From: a bacterium
GTDB lineage: Bacteria > Verrucomicrobiota > Kiritimatiellia > UBA8416 > CAMZLY01
Reading direction: 5' to 3'
Length of the DNA: 12,979 nucleotides
NCBI GenBank assembly: GCA_030632465.1
Contig: DAOVUR010000032.1
Span: 1-12,979 of the forward strand
Numbering within the stretch: the stretch's first letter is position 1; each line of letters opens with the position of its first letter. Shown here one piece after another: positions 1 through 5,447 of this stretch. The notes under the pieces are model-generated. The model had not been told where the DNA came from and did no database searches. It saw only the letters and a program-made list of their open reading frames with translations. A program made the translations under genes and the position numbers.

Positions 1-30
1 AACTGCAGATAGACCGCTTAATACTGATGA

Positions 31-534
31 CTATTTTTTCTTAGCAAGTATCTCTTTTATATGCTCAATATACTTTTCAGGACCACCAGGCTGATAACCA
101 GTTCTGCCAATCTGCTTTCCTGCGGCATCCAAAACTAATACAGTAGGGAATCCACGCACTCCATACCTCTGCATTAATTCCTGATTCTGTTTACTCAGCT
201 CAGGAGCTAACTTCGTTCTTCTTGGGAAATCAGCCATAAAGAGAACTAAGTTATCTTTTGCATATTTTGCAAACTCATCTTTCGAGAAAACCTCATTATC
301 AAGCTTGATGCACCATCCACACCAGTCTGACCCAGAAAAATCTACCAGAATAGGCAGATTCTTTTCCGTGGCCAGCTTTGTTGCCGCAGCAAAATCTGTT
401 AACCAATCAGCATGTGCCGTAACAGTTTCCTCAACAACAGCTTTTTCTGCAATAGCGCCACCCACAACTACATCTTTACATCCAGCAAATACCACTACTA
501 ACAACGAACCTACAATTAATGCTCTTTTTTTCAT
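31..534 (-). CDS. Thioredoxin-like lipoprotein (thioredoxin_7 / DsbD-gamma-like domain)
   Basis: Predicted 167-residue thiol-disulfide protein anchored to a membrane on the periplasmic side. Residues 1-18 form a lipoprotein signal (MKKR, hydrophobic core, then VFAGC with the lipidated Cys19). After a short linker comes a thioredoxin fold: strand LPILVDFSG, the redox motif WCGWC with Cys72 and Cys75, and the cis-proline loop GVRGFPT with Pro130. The CGWC dipeptide and the segment 'KLDNEVFS' after it resemble the thioredoxin_7 family of reductases or isomerases rather than cytosolic TrxA. The frame stays open upstream to 621, but the ATG at 534 is chosen because GGAG sits 6 bases upstream and the signal peptide starts there; the longer start would overlap the preceding small gene. 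It follows that gene by 25 bases and is probably cotranscribed with it. Its substrate is unknown; disulfide reduction or cytochrome maturation are possibilities only. Confidence 0.88.
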   Translation of the reverse strand: MKKRALIVGSLLVVVFAGCKDVVVGGAIAEKAVVEETVTAHADWLTDFAAATKLATEKNLPILVDFSGSDWCGWCIKLDNEVFSKDEFAKYAKDNLVLFMADFPRRTKLAPELSKQNQELMQRYGVRGFPTVLVLDAAGKQIGRTGYQPGGPEKYIEHIKEILAKKK

Positions 535-559
535 GTCCAACTCCATTCTAACTACTATA

Positions 560-754
560 TTATACTCTACCTTTATGAACAGACTGCTCACGAGCAGCAT
601 AGCCACCAATTTTATATGCACAATCTCGAATTACACCATACAACATTGCACAACCATAATCCTTACTTTCTGACTGACCTTTATCCGCTAAATCCTTAAG
701 ATCATCTACCAATTTTAACGTTTTTTCAATATTACTACTCTCTTTTGTTGTCAT
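560..754 (-). CDS. Small conserved-looking protein of unknown function (64 aa)
   Basis: A 64-residue soluble protein with an amphipathic helical N-terminal half (residues 8-26, rich in Lys, Asp and Leu) followed by the distinctive core DYGCAMLYGVIRDCAYKI (residues 32-49) with two cysteines (Cys35, Cys45). From memory, similar short proteins with a 'DYGCA-LYG-IRDCAYKI' core occur in other environmental bacteria, but I cannot name a family or function. The ATG at 754 has AGGA 10 bases upstream, a plausible ribosome binding site. It ends 25 bases before the thioredoxin lipoprotein and probably shares its transcript. The paired cysteines beside a thioredoxin gene are suggestive, nothing more. The codon pattern and the protein-like composition argue that it is real despite its small size. 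Confidence 0.65.
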   Translation of the reverse strand: MTTKESSNIEKTLKLVDDLKDLADKGQSESKDYGCAMLYGVIRDCAYKIGGYAAREQSVHKGRV

Positions 755-863
755 ATATAATATATCCTGAATTTATACTTTGACACTATAACGCTAATTT
801 CATGCCAATAGTACCTGCATACAGGATAAACATCGTAAAATACTATCAATACCAAGCTTATGC

Positions 864-899
864 AAAAAGAGACATATTTAGCCATGAAAAAAGTGTCTC
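864..899 (-). terminator. Terminator-like hairpin (distal, overlaps the next one)
   Basis: On the minus strand GAGACA pairs with TGTCTC (894-899 with 869-874) around a 19-base loop and is followed by a run of five T (864-868). The stem is only 6 pairs, so it is a weak intrinsic terminator candidate. It shares bases 894-897 with the proximal hairpin at 887-924, so the two cannot form together. Confidence 0.35.
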
Positions 900-924
900 A
901 TGAAAACAGAAAATGCGACACTTT
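887..924 (-). terminator. Candidate intrinsic terminator after the membrane-protein gene
   Basis: On the minus strand AAAGTGTC (917-924) pairs perfectly with GACACTTT (890-897) around a 19-base loop, and the T run continues over 887-892. It lies about 70 bases past the stop of the membrane-protein gene, the expected place for the end of that transcription unit. The stem is AT-rich, so its strength is uncertain. Confidence 0.5.
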
Positions 925-993
925 GCGACTTACAGAGCCCCCCGCATCACTAGATTTAGCTCCTGATTATAAAGGGATACTGCTCCTCACCTA

Positions 994-1467
994 TCACGGC
1001 ATAGGTAAACCGTAAGGCCCATGTCCATCTTCCTTTGTTTCATGCGGTGTACCTGGATCGGTCCCTGCACCCCAAACACCATGCGGAACATACTCCCCTT
1101 TAGGAGCAGTGATCACTCCGTCCTCCATGATTTTATCAATTGCTTTATGAATTCTTCTTTTACGCTCCACATCATCTTGTTCACTCTTACGCTTCACTAC
1201 AAACAAAGTTACCGCTATAAGTATGGAAAAAATAAAACTTACCAGAATCATTAGAAGGTGAGATGCAAGTGAAGGCCACGATGGAATACCCAACATACTA
1301 TCAAAAATCACAGGACCTAAACATACCCCTAAATATGTTGTGACAGTTACTACAGGAATGGAAATAAGCCATATCCAACTAGAAGAAATAGTACTTCGAT
1401 TTAAAACAACTATTGGTGGTACAATAAAAGCACACACAATCAAAGCAAATCCACCCCAAGTTGTCAT
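994..1467 (-). CDS. Small membrane protein with three predicted helices, unknown function
   Basis: Predicted 157-residue inner-membrane protein. Hydrophobic segments lie at about residues 6-24, 31-56 and 68-92, followed by a charged stretch (VKRKSEQDDVERKRR) likely on the cytoplasmic side, and a Gly/Pro/His-rich tail (about 122-157) that ends in GPYGLPMP. The frame is open from a TTG at 1485, but a perfect AAGGAGG (1473-1479) lies inside that extension, so translation must start after it. The ATG at 1467 is at ideal spacing (5 bases) and the ATG at 1470 is too close. It starts 59 bases after the acyltransferase stop and probably belongs to the same transcript, ending at the hairpins near 890. 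I do not recognise the family. The glycine-rich tail looks flexible and may be an interaction or assembly region. Confidence 0.75.
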   Translation of the reverse strand: MTTWGGFALIVCAFIVPPIVVLNRSTISSSWIWLISIPVVTVTTYLGVCLGPVIFDSMLGIPSWPSLASHLLMILVSFIFSILIAVTLFVVKRKSEQDDVERKRRIHKAIDKIMEDGVITAPKGEYVPHGVWGAGTDPGTPHETKEDGHGPYGLPMP

Positions 1468-1526
1468 CATCGCCTCCTTGAACAATTACCCAACAATAAA
1501 ACTAACGGCACCTGGCTCAGGCCTGC

Positions 1527-2360
1527 TTAGTCGCCATTCACCTCAAAAATATTCCTAAACGATTCAGGATCAGCAAAAACTTTTTTGAAGCGACGCATAA
1601 AGTGCGATCCATGCGCACCATCAGCATAACGATGATCAAATGTGAAAGTGATAATCACAGAAGTTCCCACCACCACTTTATCGTCACGCACAATAGGCAT
1701 CTTTCGCGGTTTACCTATACCGATAATTAATGGGCATCTAGAATAAGGCGAAAGCGGTATAAAAGCATTCTCAATACCAAGCGCACCAATATTTGTTATC
1801 ATTGCAGAACCAAATCTATCCCGCGGCATACCTAGCGATGGAATCGCTATATTTAACGTGAACTGCAGAAACTCCTGAATCAGAAGAAGTGGTTTTAGCA
1901 GAAGCGTTGATATTGGATTAACCATCTGCTGTACCTTCATATTCTCCTTATCCCTATTATAACGCAAATCAGTTGCACGATCTTTTGAGATAACAGCTAT
2001 TTCGTCCATTGATGCCTTGTTCGCATTACGAACAACAAAACCAGATAGATCCTTCCCTTTTGTACTCTTCAACAGTGTTGTAATAAATATATCTATCTCA
2101 TTACGTTTATACAGATTACCCATACGCAAAACATGATTTAAATCAGAATATTTCTCAAGGCAGTGCGCAGTAATTTTTGTGACATAATGCGTAAGCGTTA
2201 AAGGTGTGTCGGATGACGCTGTTTTGAGAAAAGAAAGGGCTGCATCTACAGGCAGATCCAACATAGCATAAGTATTTGGATCGCGCGGGTGACGCCAACT
2301 CGCGATAGCTATTTTTCTATAACTTGTAAGATCCTGTTTCTTGCCTAAATTGATATTCAT
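1527..2360 (-). CDS. Stand-alone 2-oxoacid dehydrogenase E2-type acyltransferase domain protein
   Basis: 277-residue protein matching the catalytic domain of dihydrolipoamide acyltransferases (chloramphenicol-acetyltransferase fold). The signature near the C-terminus is FDHRYADG, carrying the HxxxDG active-site motif (His243, Asp247, Gly248); FGSAMITNIGALG (183-195) and LIIGIGKPRK (211-220) are the usual preceding strands. There is no lipoyl domain or E3/E1-binding domain, and no pyruvate dehydrogenase genes are nearby. It therefore resembles the free-standing 'E2-like' proteins (about 280-300 residues, often starting near 'RK-A-W--P-DP--Y') found in myxobacteria and other lineages, whose acyl donor and acceptor are not established. 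The start ATG at 2360 has GGGAG 9 bases upstream. The 84-base gap to yraN shows no clear terminator. A CoA-dependent acyl transfer is a reasonable inference; the substrate is unknown. Confidence 0.85.
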   Translation of the reverse strand: MNINLGKKQDLTSYRKIAIASWRHPRDPNTYAMLDLPVDAALSFLKTASSDTPLTLTHYVTKITAHCLEKYSDLNHVLRMGNLYKRNEIDIFITTLLKSTKGKDLSGFVVRNANKASMDEIAVISKDRATDLRYNRDKENMKVQQMVNPISTLLLKPLLLIQEFLQFTLNIAIPSLGMPRDRFGSAMITNIGALGIENAFIPLSPYSRCPLIIGIGKPRKMPIVRDDKVVVGTSVIITFTFDHRYADGAHGSHFMRRFKKVFADPESFRNIFEVNGD

Positions 2361-2444
2361 TTTTCATTACTCCCATGACACCACATCTTGCCCACTGCGG
2401 ATCATTGACTTATACAGCCAATAAAACAAGAAATATTTTTTTCA

Positions 2445-2840
2445 TTAGTACGGCACACTGTAACAAGTATCTAGAGTGAATGCATTTTCGATATGACGAA
2501 TAACAGGATCTTTATCCCCGATTTTACCGACGACCTCTACAACATCAAAACGAAAGAACTCTGGCTTACGCTTTAATTTTTTAAGATATCTAACAGCACC
2601 ACGAGAGAGAACATGCTTCTTCTTGCCATCAACCGCTGATATTGGACGCCCAAACGATTCGCTACCCTTTGTTTTCACTTCAACAAACACTAACGTCTTA
2701 CTATCACGCGCAATCAGATCAAACTCATCACGATTCCCCACCCGCACTCGGCGCCCCACAATACGATATTTCTTTCGCTTAAGAAAACGCTCCGCCTGCT
2801 TTTCTCCCCAGATACCAGTTTCTAAATGTTCAGCAGTCAT
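2445..2840 (-). CDS. yraN: YraN / UPF0102 family nuclease-fold protein
   Basis: 131-residue member of the UPF0102 family, a minimal restriction-endonuclease-like fold. The PD-(D/E)xK core is visible: DEFDLIARD with Asp41, then TLVFVEVKTK with Glu54 and Lys56, then a helix with ISAVDGKKKHVLSRGAVRYL. The molecular function is not settled in the literature I know; a role in DNA recombination or repair, or Holliday-junction handling, has been suggested. Position is typical: yraN commonly follows rnhB in the trmD-rplS-rnhB cluster. The frame opens upstream to 2945, but the extra 35 residues are cysteine-rich nonsense encoded by hairpins and tandem repeats, so the ATG at 2840 with the family N-terminus (the helix 'GIWGEKQAERFL') is preferred. 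No good Shine-Dalgarno precedes it; only GAGAAC is present about 7 bases upstream, derived from the heptamer repeat. Confidence 0.88.
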   Translation of the reverse strand: MTAEHLETGIWGEKQAERFLKRKKYRIVGRRVRVGNRDEFDLIARDSKTLVFVEVKTKGSESFGRPISAVDGKKKHVLSRGAVRYLKKLKRKPEFFRFDVVEVVGKIGDKDPVIRHIENAFTLDTCYSVPY

Positions 2841-2851
2841 ATAAAAAGTTC

Positions 2852-2879
2852 TCAGTCTACAGTCTTCAGTCTTCAGCTC
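2852..2879. repeat. Heptamer tandem repeat (TCAGTCT units) upstream of yraN
   Basis: Plus-strand units are TCAGTCT, ACAGTCT, TCAGTCT and TCAGCTC, four 7-base units with two to three mismatches in all. The array sits 12 bases upstream of the yraN start codon, inside its presumed leader. Confidence 0.8.
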
Positions 2880-2893
2880 GCTACCACACCCGA

Positions 2894-2925
2894 TCTCACA
2901 CTCCCACACCCACATACTCACATAC
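2894..2925. repeat. Octamer degenerate tandem repeat in the rnhB-yraN gap
   Basis: Plus-strand units TCTCACAC, TCCCACAC, CCACATAC and TCACATAC give an 8-base period over 32 bases. A related C-rich tract, about 2976-2994 (CTCTCCCC, ACTCCCTCA), runs into the rnhB stop codon. No function is visible. Confidence 0.65.
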
Positions 2926-2931
2926 CCAGTA

Positions 2932-2953
2932 AAACAGCTTTCCATAGCTGTTT
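2932..2953. repeat. Inverted repeat, 8-bp stem, 6-base loop
   Basis: AAACAGCT (2932-2939) and AGCTGTTT (2946-2953) are perfect complements around TTCCAT. It lies between rnhB and yraN. On the minus strand it is not followed by a T run, so it is not a standard terminator; RNA processing or stability is possible. Confidence 0.6.
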
Positions 2954-2954
2954 A

Positions 2955-2974
2955 ATCAGCATTGGAATGCTGAT
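2955..2974. repeat. Inverted repeat, 9-bp perfect arms with 2-base centre
   Basis: ATCAGCATT (2955-2963) and AATGCTGAT (2966-2974) are exact complements separated by GG. It is adjacent to the hairpin at 2932-2953 and 17 bases after the rnhB stop on the minus strand. The near-perfect dyad could be a protein site or an RNA hairpin; neither arm is followed by a T run in the direction of transcription. Confidence 0.6.
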
Positions 2975-2991
2975 CTACTCTCCCCACTCCC

Positions 2992-3642
2992 TCACAGCTT
3001 ACTCATCGCCTCGGCTTCTCTGACGGGTCTGAAAGAATAGCGATGTTCTGCACATGGCCCAAGCTCAAAGAGTGACTCTATATGCATCTGTGTCCCATAA
3101 CCCTTGTGCTTAGCGAAGCCGTACCCTGGATAGGTCTGATCAAGTACAAGCATATGTTCATCACGAACAACTTTAGCTATAACACTAGCCGCGGCAATAG
3201 ATAGACTTTTAGAGTCACCACCGACAATCGATTTTGATTCACACGGGAAAGTTTTTACTGGTAATCCATCAACGATAACAAAGTCTGGCACTTCAGGTAG
3301 ATCAGCTACAGCCAGTGCCATTGCTTTATGCGTAGCTTGAAGTATATTGATCTCATCAATAGTTTCAGCCTCAACAAGCCCCACACCTATTTTAATCTCG
3401 GGAGTAGCCATTAAAACAGAAAAAAACTTAGCGCGTTTTTTCGCACTAAGTTTCTTGGAATCTGTAAGACCATCAAGTAGAGAGGATGCATCGCCGCACT
3501 CAACAAACGTCCGCTCGAAAACTACAGCTGCTGCAACTACGGGGCCGGCCAATGGACCGCGCCCAGCTTCATCTACACCAGCAATTTGAACATGACCCTC
3601 AATCCAATACTTCTTTTCAAAAAAAAGCAGAGTATCCTGCAA
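2992..3642 (-). CDS. rnhB: Ribonuclease HII
   Basis: 216-residue RNase HII, which cleaves the RNA strand of RNA:DNA hybrids and starts removal of single ribonucleotides from DNA. Hallmarks: GVDEAGRGPLAGPVVAAAV with catalytic Asp24 and Glu25, LTDSKKLSAKKR (60-70), FVIVDGLP with Asp125, GGDSKS with Asp143, SVIAKVVRDEHM, and YGFAKHKGYGTQMH (173-187). The four acidic metal ligands are therefore all present. The chosen start is a TTG at 3642, because there is no ATG or GTG in frame before the catalytic block. Upstream the frame remains open through the heptamer repeat to a TAA. No clear ribosome binding site precedes the TTG, so translation may be coupled to rplS, which ends 55 bases upstream. The stop codon is followed immediately by C-rich repeat-like sequence on the plus strand. 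Confidence 0.95.
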   Translation of the reverse strand: MQDTLLFFEKKYWIEGHVQIAGVDEAGRGPLAGPVVAAAVVFERTFVECGDASSLLDGLTDSKKLSAKKRAKFFSVLMATPEIKIGVGLVEAETIDEINILQATHKAMALAVADLPEVPDFVIVDGLPVKTFPCESKSIVGGDSKSLSIAAASVIAKVVRDEHMLVLDQTYPGYGFAKHKGYGTQMHIESLFELGPCAEHRYSFRPVREAEAMSKL

Positions 3643-3660
3643 ATCAACTAGTTTTTCTTT

Positions 3661-3690
3661 TGAATTCTGAATTCTGACTCCTGAATCCTG
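3661..3690. repeat. Heptamer tandem repeat (TGAATTC units) between rplS and rnhB
   Basis: Plus-strand units TGAATTC, TGAATTC, TGACTCC and TGAATCC, followed by a partial TG. The array fills most of the 55-base rplS-rnhB gap and lies where the rnhB ribosome binding site would be sought. Confidence 0.8.
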
Positions 3691-3697
3691 TTTTATA

Positions 3698-4051
3698 TTA
3701 TTTGCGGAATTTTTCTTTCAGGCGCGCCTTCTTACCAACCAACTCACGCAAGAAGTATAGCTTAGCACGACGAACATGTGCACTGCTTACTACTTCAATA
3801 CTATCGATAAATGGTGAGTGAACAGGGAAAACACGTTCTACACCTATTCCATGAGATATACGGCGAACAGTGAATGTTTCCAAAGAGCTACCGCCATCTT
3901 TAGCGATCACAGTACCCTGAAACAACTGGATACGTTCTTTTTCACCTTCTTTAATTTTCACATTAACTTTAACATTATCACCAACAGCAAAATCAGGCAC
4001 ATCAGATTTGAGGTTAGACTTATTTATCTTATCAATTGCAACATTTATCAT
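3698..4051 (-). CDS. rplS: 50S ribosomal protein bL19
   Basis: 117-residue bL19, a protein of the 30S-50S interface of the large subunit. The full family pattern is readable: FAVGDNVKVNVKIKEGEKERIQ, then FQGTVIAKDGGSS, ETFTVRRISHGIGVERVFPV, HSPFIDSIEVVSSAHVRRAK and LYFLRELVGKKARLKEK. The length is normal for the family (about 115-120). The ATG at 4051 follows AAGGGGAAGTA, a strong ribosome binding site. The gene lies 93 bases after trmD, an A/T-rich spacer without a clear terminator, and before rnhB, the common order. Nothing unusual is seen in the protein. Confidence 0.97.
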   Translation of the reverse strand: MINVAIDKINKSNLKSDVPDFAVGDNVKVNVKIKEGEKERIQLFQGTVIAKDGGSSLETFTVRRISHGIGVERVFPVHSPFIDSIEVVSSAHVRRAKLYFLRELVGKKARLKEKFRK

Positions 4052-4144
4052 TACTTCCCCTTTTTAGGATCAAAGACCGCTATCTATTAAGCGACTACTT
4101 TTATTAAATATTCTACTTTTATACAATATGTAATTTCAACTATT

Positions 4145-4810
4145 CTACAACAAATCCGGCCTTCTCTGCTTCGTACGCAATTCAGATTGCTCTGTACGCC
4201 AGCTCGCTATCGCTTCATGATTGCCAGACAACAATACTTCTGGAACTTTAAGCCCCCTAAACTCAGGCGGCCTTGTATATTGCGGGTGTTCCAGACAACC
4301 TGCACTAAAAGACTCTTGTTCAGCAGCACCTTCGCCACCTAATACTCCAGGTAACAGACGCACAACTGCATCAACTACAACCGTTGCCGGCAATACACCA
4401 TTTGTTAAAACATAATCACCTATTGATAATTCATACGGCGAAAACATCTCACAAACTCTTTCGTCTACCCCTTCATAATGCCCGCAGATGAAAATGATAT
4501 GTTTTTCATCCACTAACTTCTCGGCAACTGACTGCTCAAAAGTCTGCCCTTGTGGAGTCATAAATATGATTCTCGACTCCGGTGTCACAACAGACTCTAT
4601 AGCACGACATAGTGGCTCCGGCTTCATCACCATGCCGGGTCCGCCACCATACGGACGATCATCAGTTCTCTGATGAACATCAGTGGTAAACGATCTTAAT
4701 TCAATAACATTAAACTCAACAGCCCCACGCTTAACAGCTTGCTTAAGCATGCTCTCTTGCAGAAAGCCGTTCAGCATGGCAGGGAAAATCGTTATAATAT
4801 CAATTTTCAC
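4145..4810 (-). CDS. trmD: tRNA (guanine37-N1)-methyltransferase
   Basis: 221-residue TrmD, which methylates N1 of G37 next to the anticodon with S-adenosylmethionine and so prevents +1 frameshifting. Motifs: DDRPYGGGPGM (50-60), the trefoil-knot SAM site CGHYEGVDERV (109-119), LSIGDYVLTNG (129-138), R151 in VVRLLPGVLG, HPQYTRP (175-181) and VPEVLLSGNH (189-198). The start is GTG at 4810, with GGGATGAG upstream as a fair ribosome binding site. Two deviations by comparison with the E. coli protein from memory: the position of the proposed catalytic base Asp169 is Glu166 (in QESF), and the protein stops right after RRPDLL, lacking the roughly 30-residue C-terminal helix of E. coli. It follows rpsP by 52 bases; rimM, often found between them, is absent. 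Confidence 0.96.
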   Translation of the reverse strand: MKIDIITIFPAMLNGFLQESMLKQAVKRGAVEFNVIELRSFTTDVHQRTDDRPYGGGPGMVMKPEPLCRAIESVVTPESRIIFMTPQGQTFEQSVAEKLVDEKHIIFICGHYEGVDERVCEMFSPYELSIGDYVLTNGVLPATVVVDAVVRLLPGVLGGEGAAEQESFSAGCLEHPQYTRPPEFRGLKVPEVLLSGNHEAIASWRTEQSELRTKQRRPDLL

Positions 4811-4862
4811 CAGCTCATCCCATTAAGACAAAAACAGATAACGCAACTACGTTACAAACTGC

Positions 4863-5231
4863 TTATGCCTCTACCTTTTCTTCAGCTTCCTCTACAACTG
4901 CCTCTTCTTCAACAGTTGGTGCAGCAACCTCTTCTGGAGCGACAGTAGCAATAACTTCTTCTACCTTTTCTGCAACAGCTGGGTTCTTAGCAACTTTACG
5001 GCTTTTCTTAACAAGACTTTTTACCGTATCACTTGGTATAGCACCTTCGCCAATCCAATATTCAATACGATCCATCTTAAGGCTGAAATTATCTTTCTTC
5101 ATCCTAGGATCATACCAGCCCAATAACTCTATGAACTTACCATCACGTGGTGAACGAGTATCTGCTGCTACTACACGAAAACATGCTGCATTTTTAGAAC
5201 CAGTTCTTCTTAATCTAATTTTAACTGCCAT
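4863..5231 (-). CDS. rpsP: 30S ribosomal protein bS16 with acidic C-terminal extension
   Basis: 122-residue bS16, an early-assembly protein of the small subunit. Residues 1-84 are the conserved body: MAVKIRLRRTGSKNAACFRV, ADTRSPRDGKFIELLGWYDP, then RIEYWIGEGAIPSDTVKSLVKK. From about residue 85 the chain continues into a 38-residue tail made almost only of Glu, Ala and Val with a few Pro, Thr and Lys; this exceeds the usual 80-90 residue length. Such tails occur in several phyla and are probably disordered. The ATG at 5231 follows GAGAGGGAAG, a good ribosome binding site. It is the first gene of the rpsP-trmD-rplS-rnhB-yraN cluster, with a promoter candidate about 90 bases upstream. Confidence 0.96.
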   Translation of the reverse strand: MAVKIRLRRTGSKNAACFRVVAADTRSPRDGKFIELLGWYDPRMKKDNFSLKMDRIEYWIGEGAIPSDTVKSLVKKSRKVAKNPAVAEKVEEVIATVAPEEVAAPTVEEEAVVEEAEEKVEA

Positions 5232-5320
5232 TTACTTCCCTCTCATTTACTATCACATATTGCTATCTAATCAATGACTGCACAAATTGAATCTAGTCAC
5301 TTTTCCTCAAAAAGGTACGA

Positions 5321-5350
5321 ATAATACACATTTTTACCGAAACATTGCAA
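5321..5350 (-). promoter_or_regulatory. Candidate sigma70-type promoter for the rpsP operon
   Basis: On the minus strand TTGCAA (5345-5350) and TATTAT (5321-5326) are separated by 18 bases. It is located about 90 bases before the rpsP start, after the clpC 3' structures, where a new transcription unit is expected. Both hexamers match the consensus at four or five of six positions. Confidence 0.5.
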
Positions 5351-5383
5351 GCTATGTTATATTTTTTATTACATTTTATTATT

Positions 5384-5405
5384 AGTCAGCTTCAAATAGC
5401 TGACT
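5384..5405. repeat. Inverted repeat, 7-bp stem, 8-base loop
   Basis: AGTCAGC (5384-5390) and GCTGACT (5399-5405) are perfect complements around TTCAAATA. It lies in the clpC-rpsP gap immediately beside the GC-rich hairpin at 5412-5448. Downstream on the minus strand the sequence is A-rich rather than T-rich, so it does not fit a standard terminator for clpC. Confidence 0.5.
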
Positions 5406-5411
5406 CCGCAA

Positions 5412-5447
5412 CCTGCCCGCATTGCTTCGCAAAGCGGTGCAGGCGGG
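5412..5447. repeat. GC-rich hairpin element (CCTGYCCGC...GCGGG family), copy 1
   Basis: Read on the minus strand, CCTGC and CCGC pair with GCGG and GCAGG around an inner TTGC-GAA-GCAA hairpin, giving about 13 base pairs with a single A bulge and a T-T mismatch. It lies between the clpC stop-codon repeats and the rpsP promoter. On the plus strand it shares the layout CCTG(C/T)CCGC ... AGCGG ... GCGGG with the element at 12179-12211, which is in the opposite orientation. It may help end or stabilise the clpC transcript, although no T run follows. Confidence 0.65.

Larger units (their letters stand above)
755..993. other. Intergenic gap of 239 bases
   Basis: It holds the two terminator-like hairpins at 864-924. 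The stretch 755-860, upstream of the 64-residue gene, should contain its promoter, but I find only poor matches (for example TATAAA on the minus strand at about 773-778 without a convincing -35 at the right distance). I see no RNA gene or additional coding frame. Confidence 0.5.

Noticed and set aside
535..621. Longer start of the thioredoxin lipoprotein at 621
   Set aside because: It would bury the signal peptide inside the protein and overlap the 64-residue gene; the ATG at 534 has GGAG at good spacing.
1497..1526. Terminator between the acyltransferase and the membrane-protein gene
   Set aside because: The CCTG-AGC-CAGG stem on the minus strand is only four pairs plus weak flanks and the T-rich stretch is interrupted; the two genes are more likely cotranscribed.
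2841..2945. 35-residue N-terminal extension of YraN starting at ATG 2945
   Set aside because: It is encoded by a hairpin, the octamer tract and the heptamer array, is Cys/Trp-rich and unlike the family; the ATG at 2840 gives the normal length.
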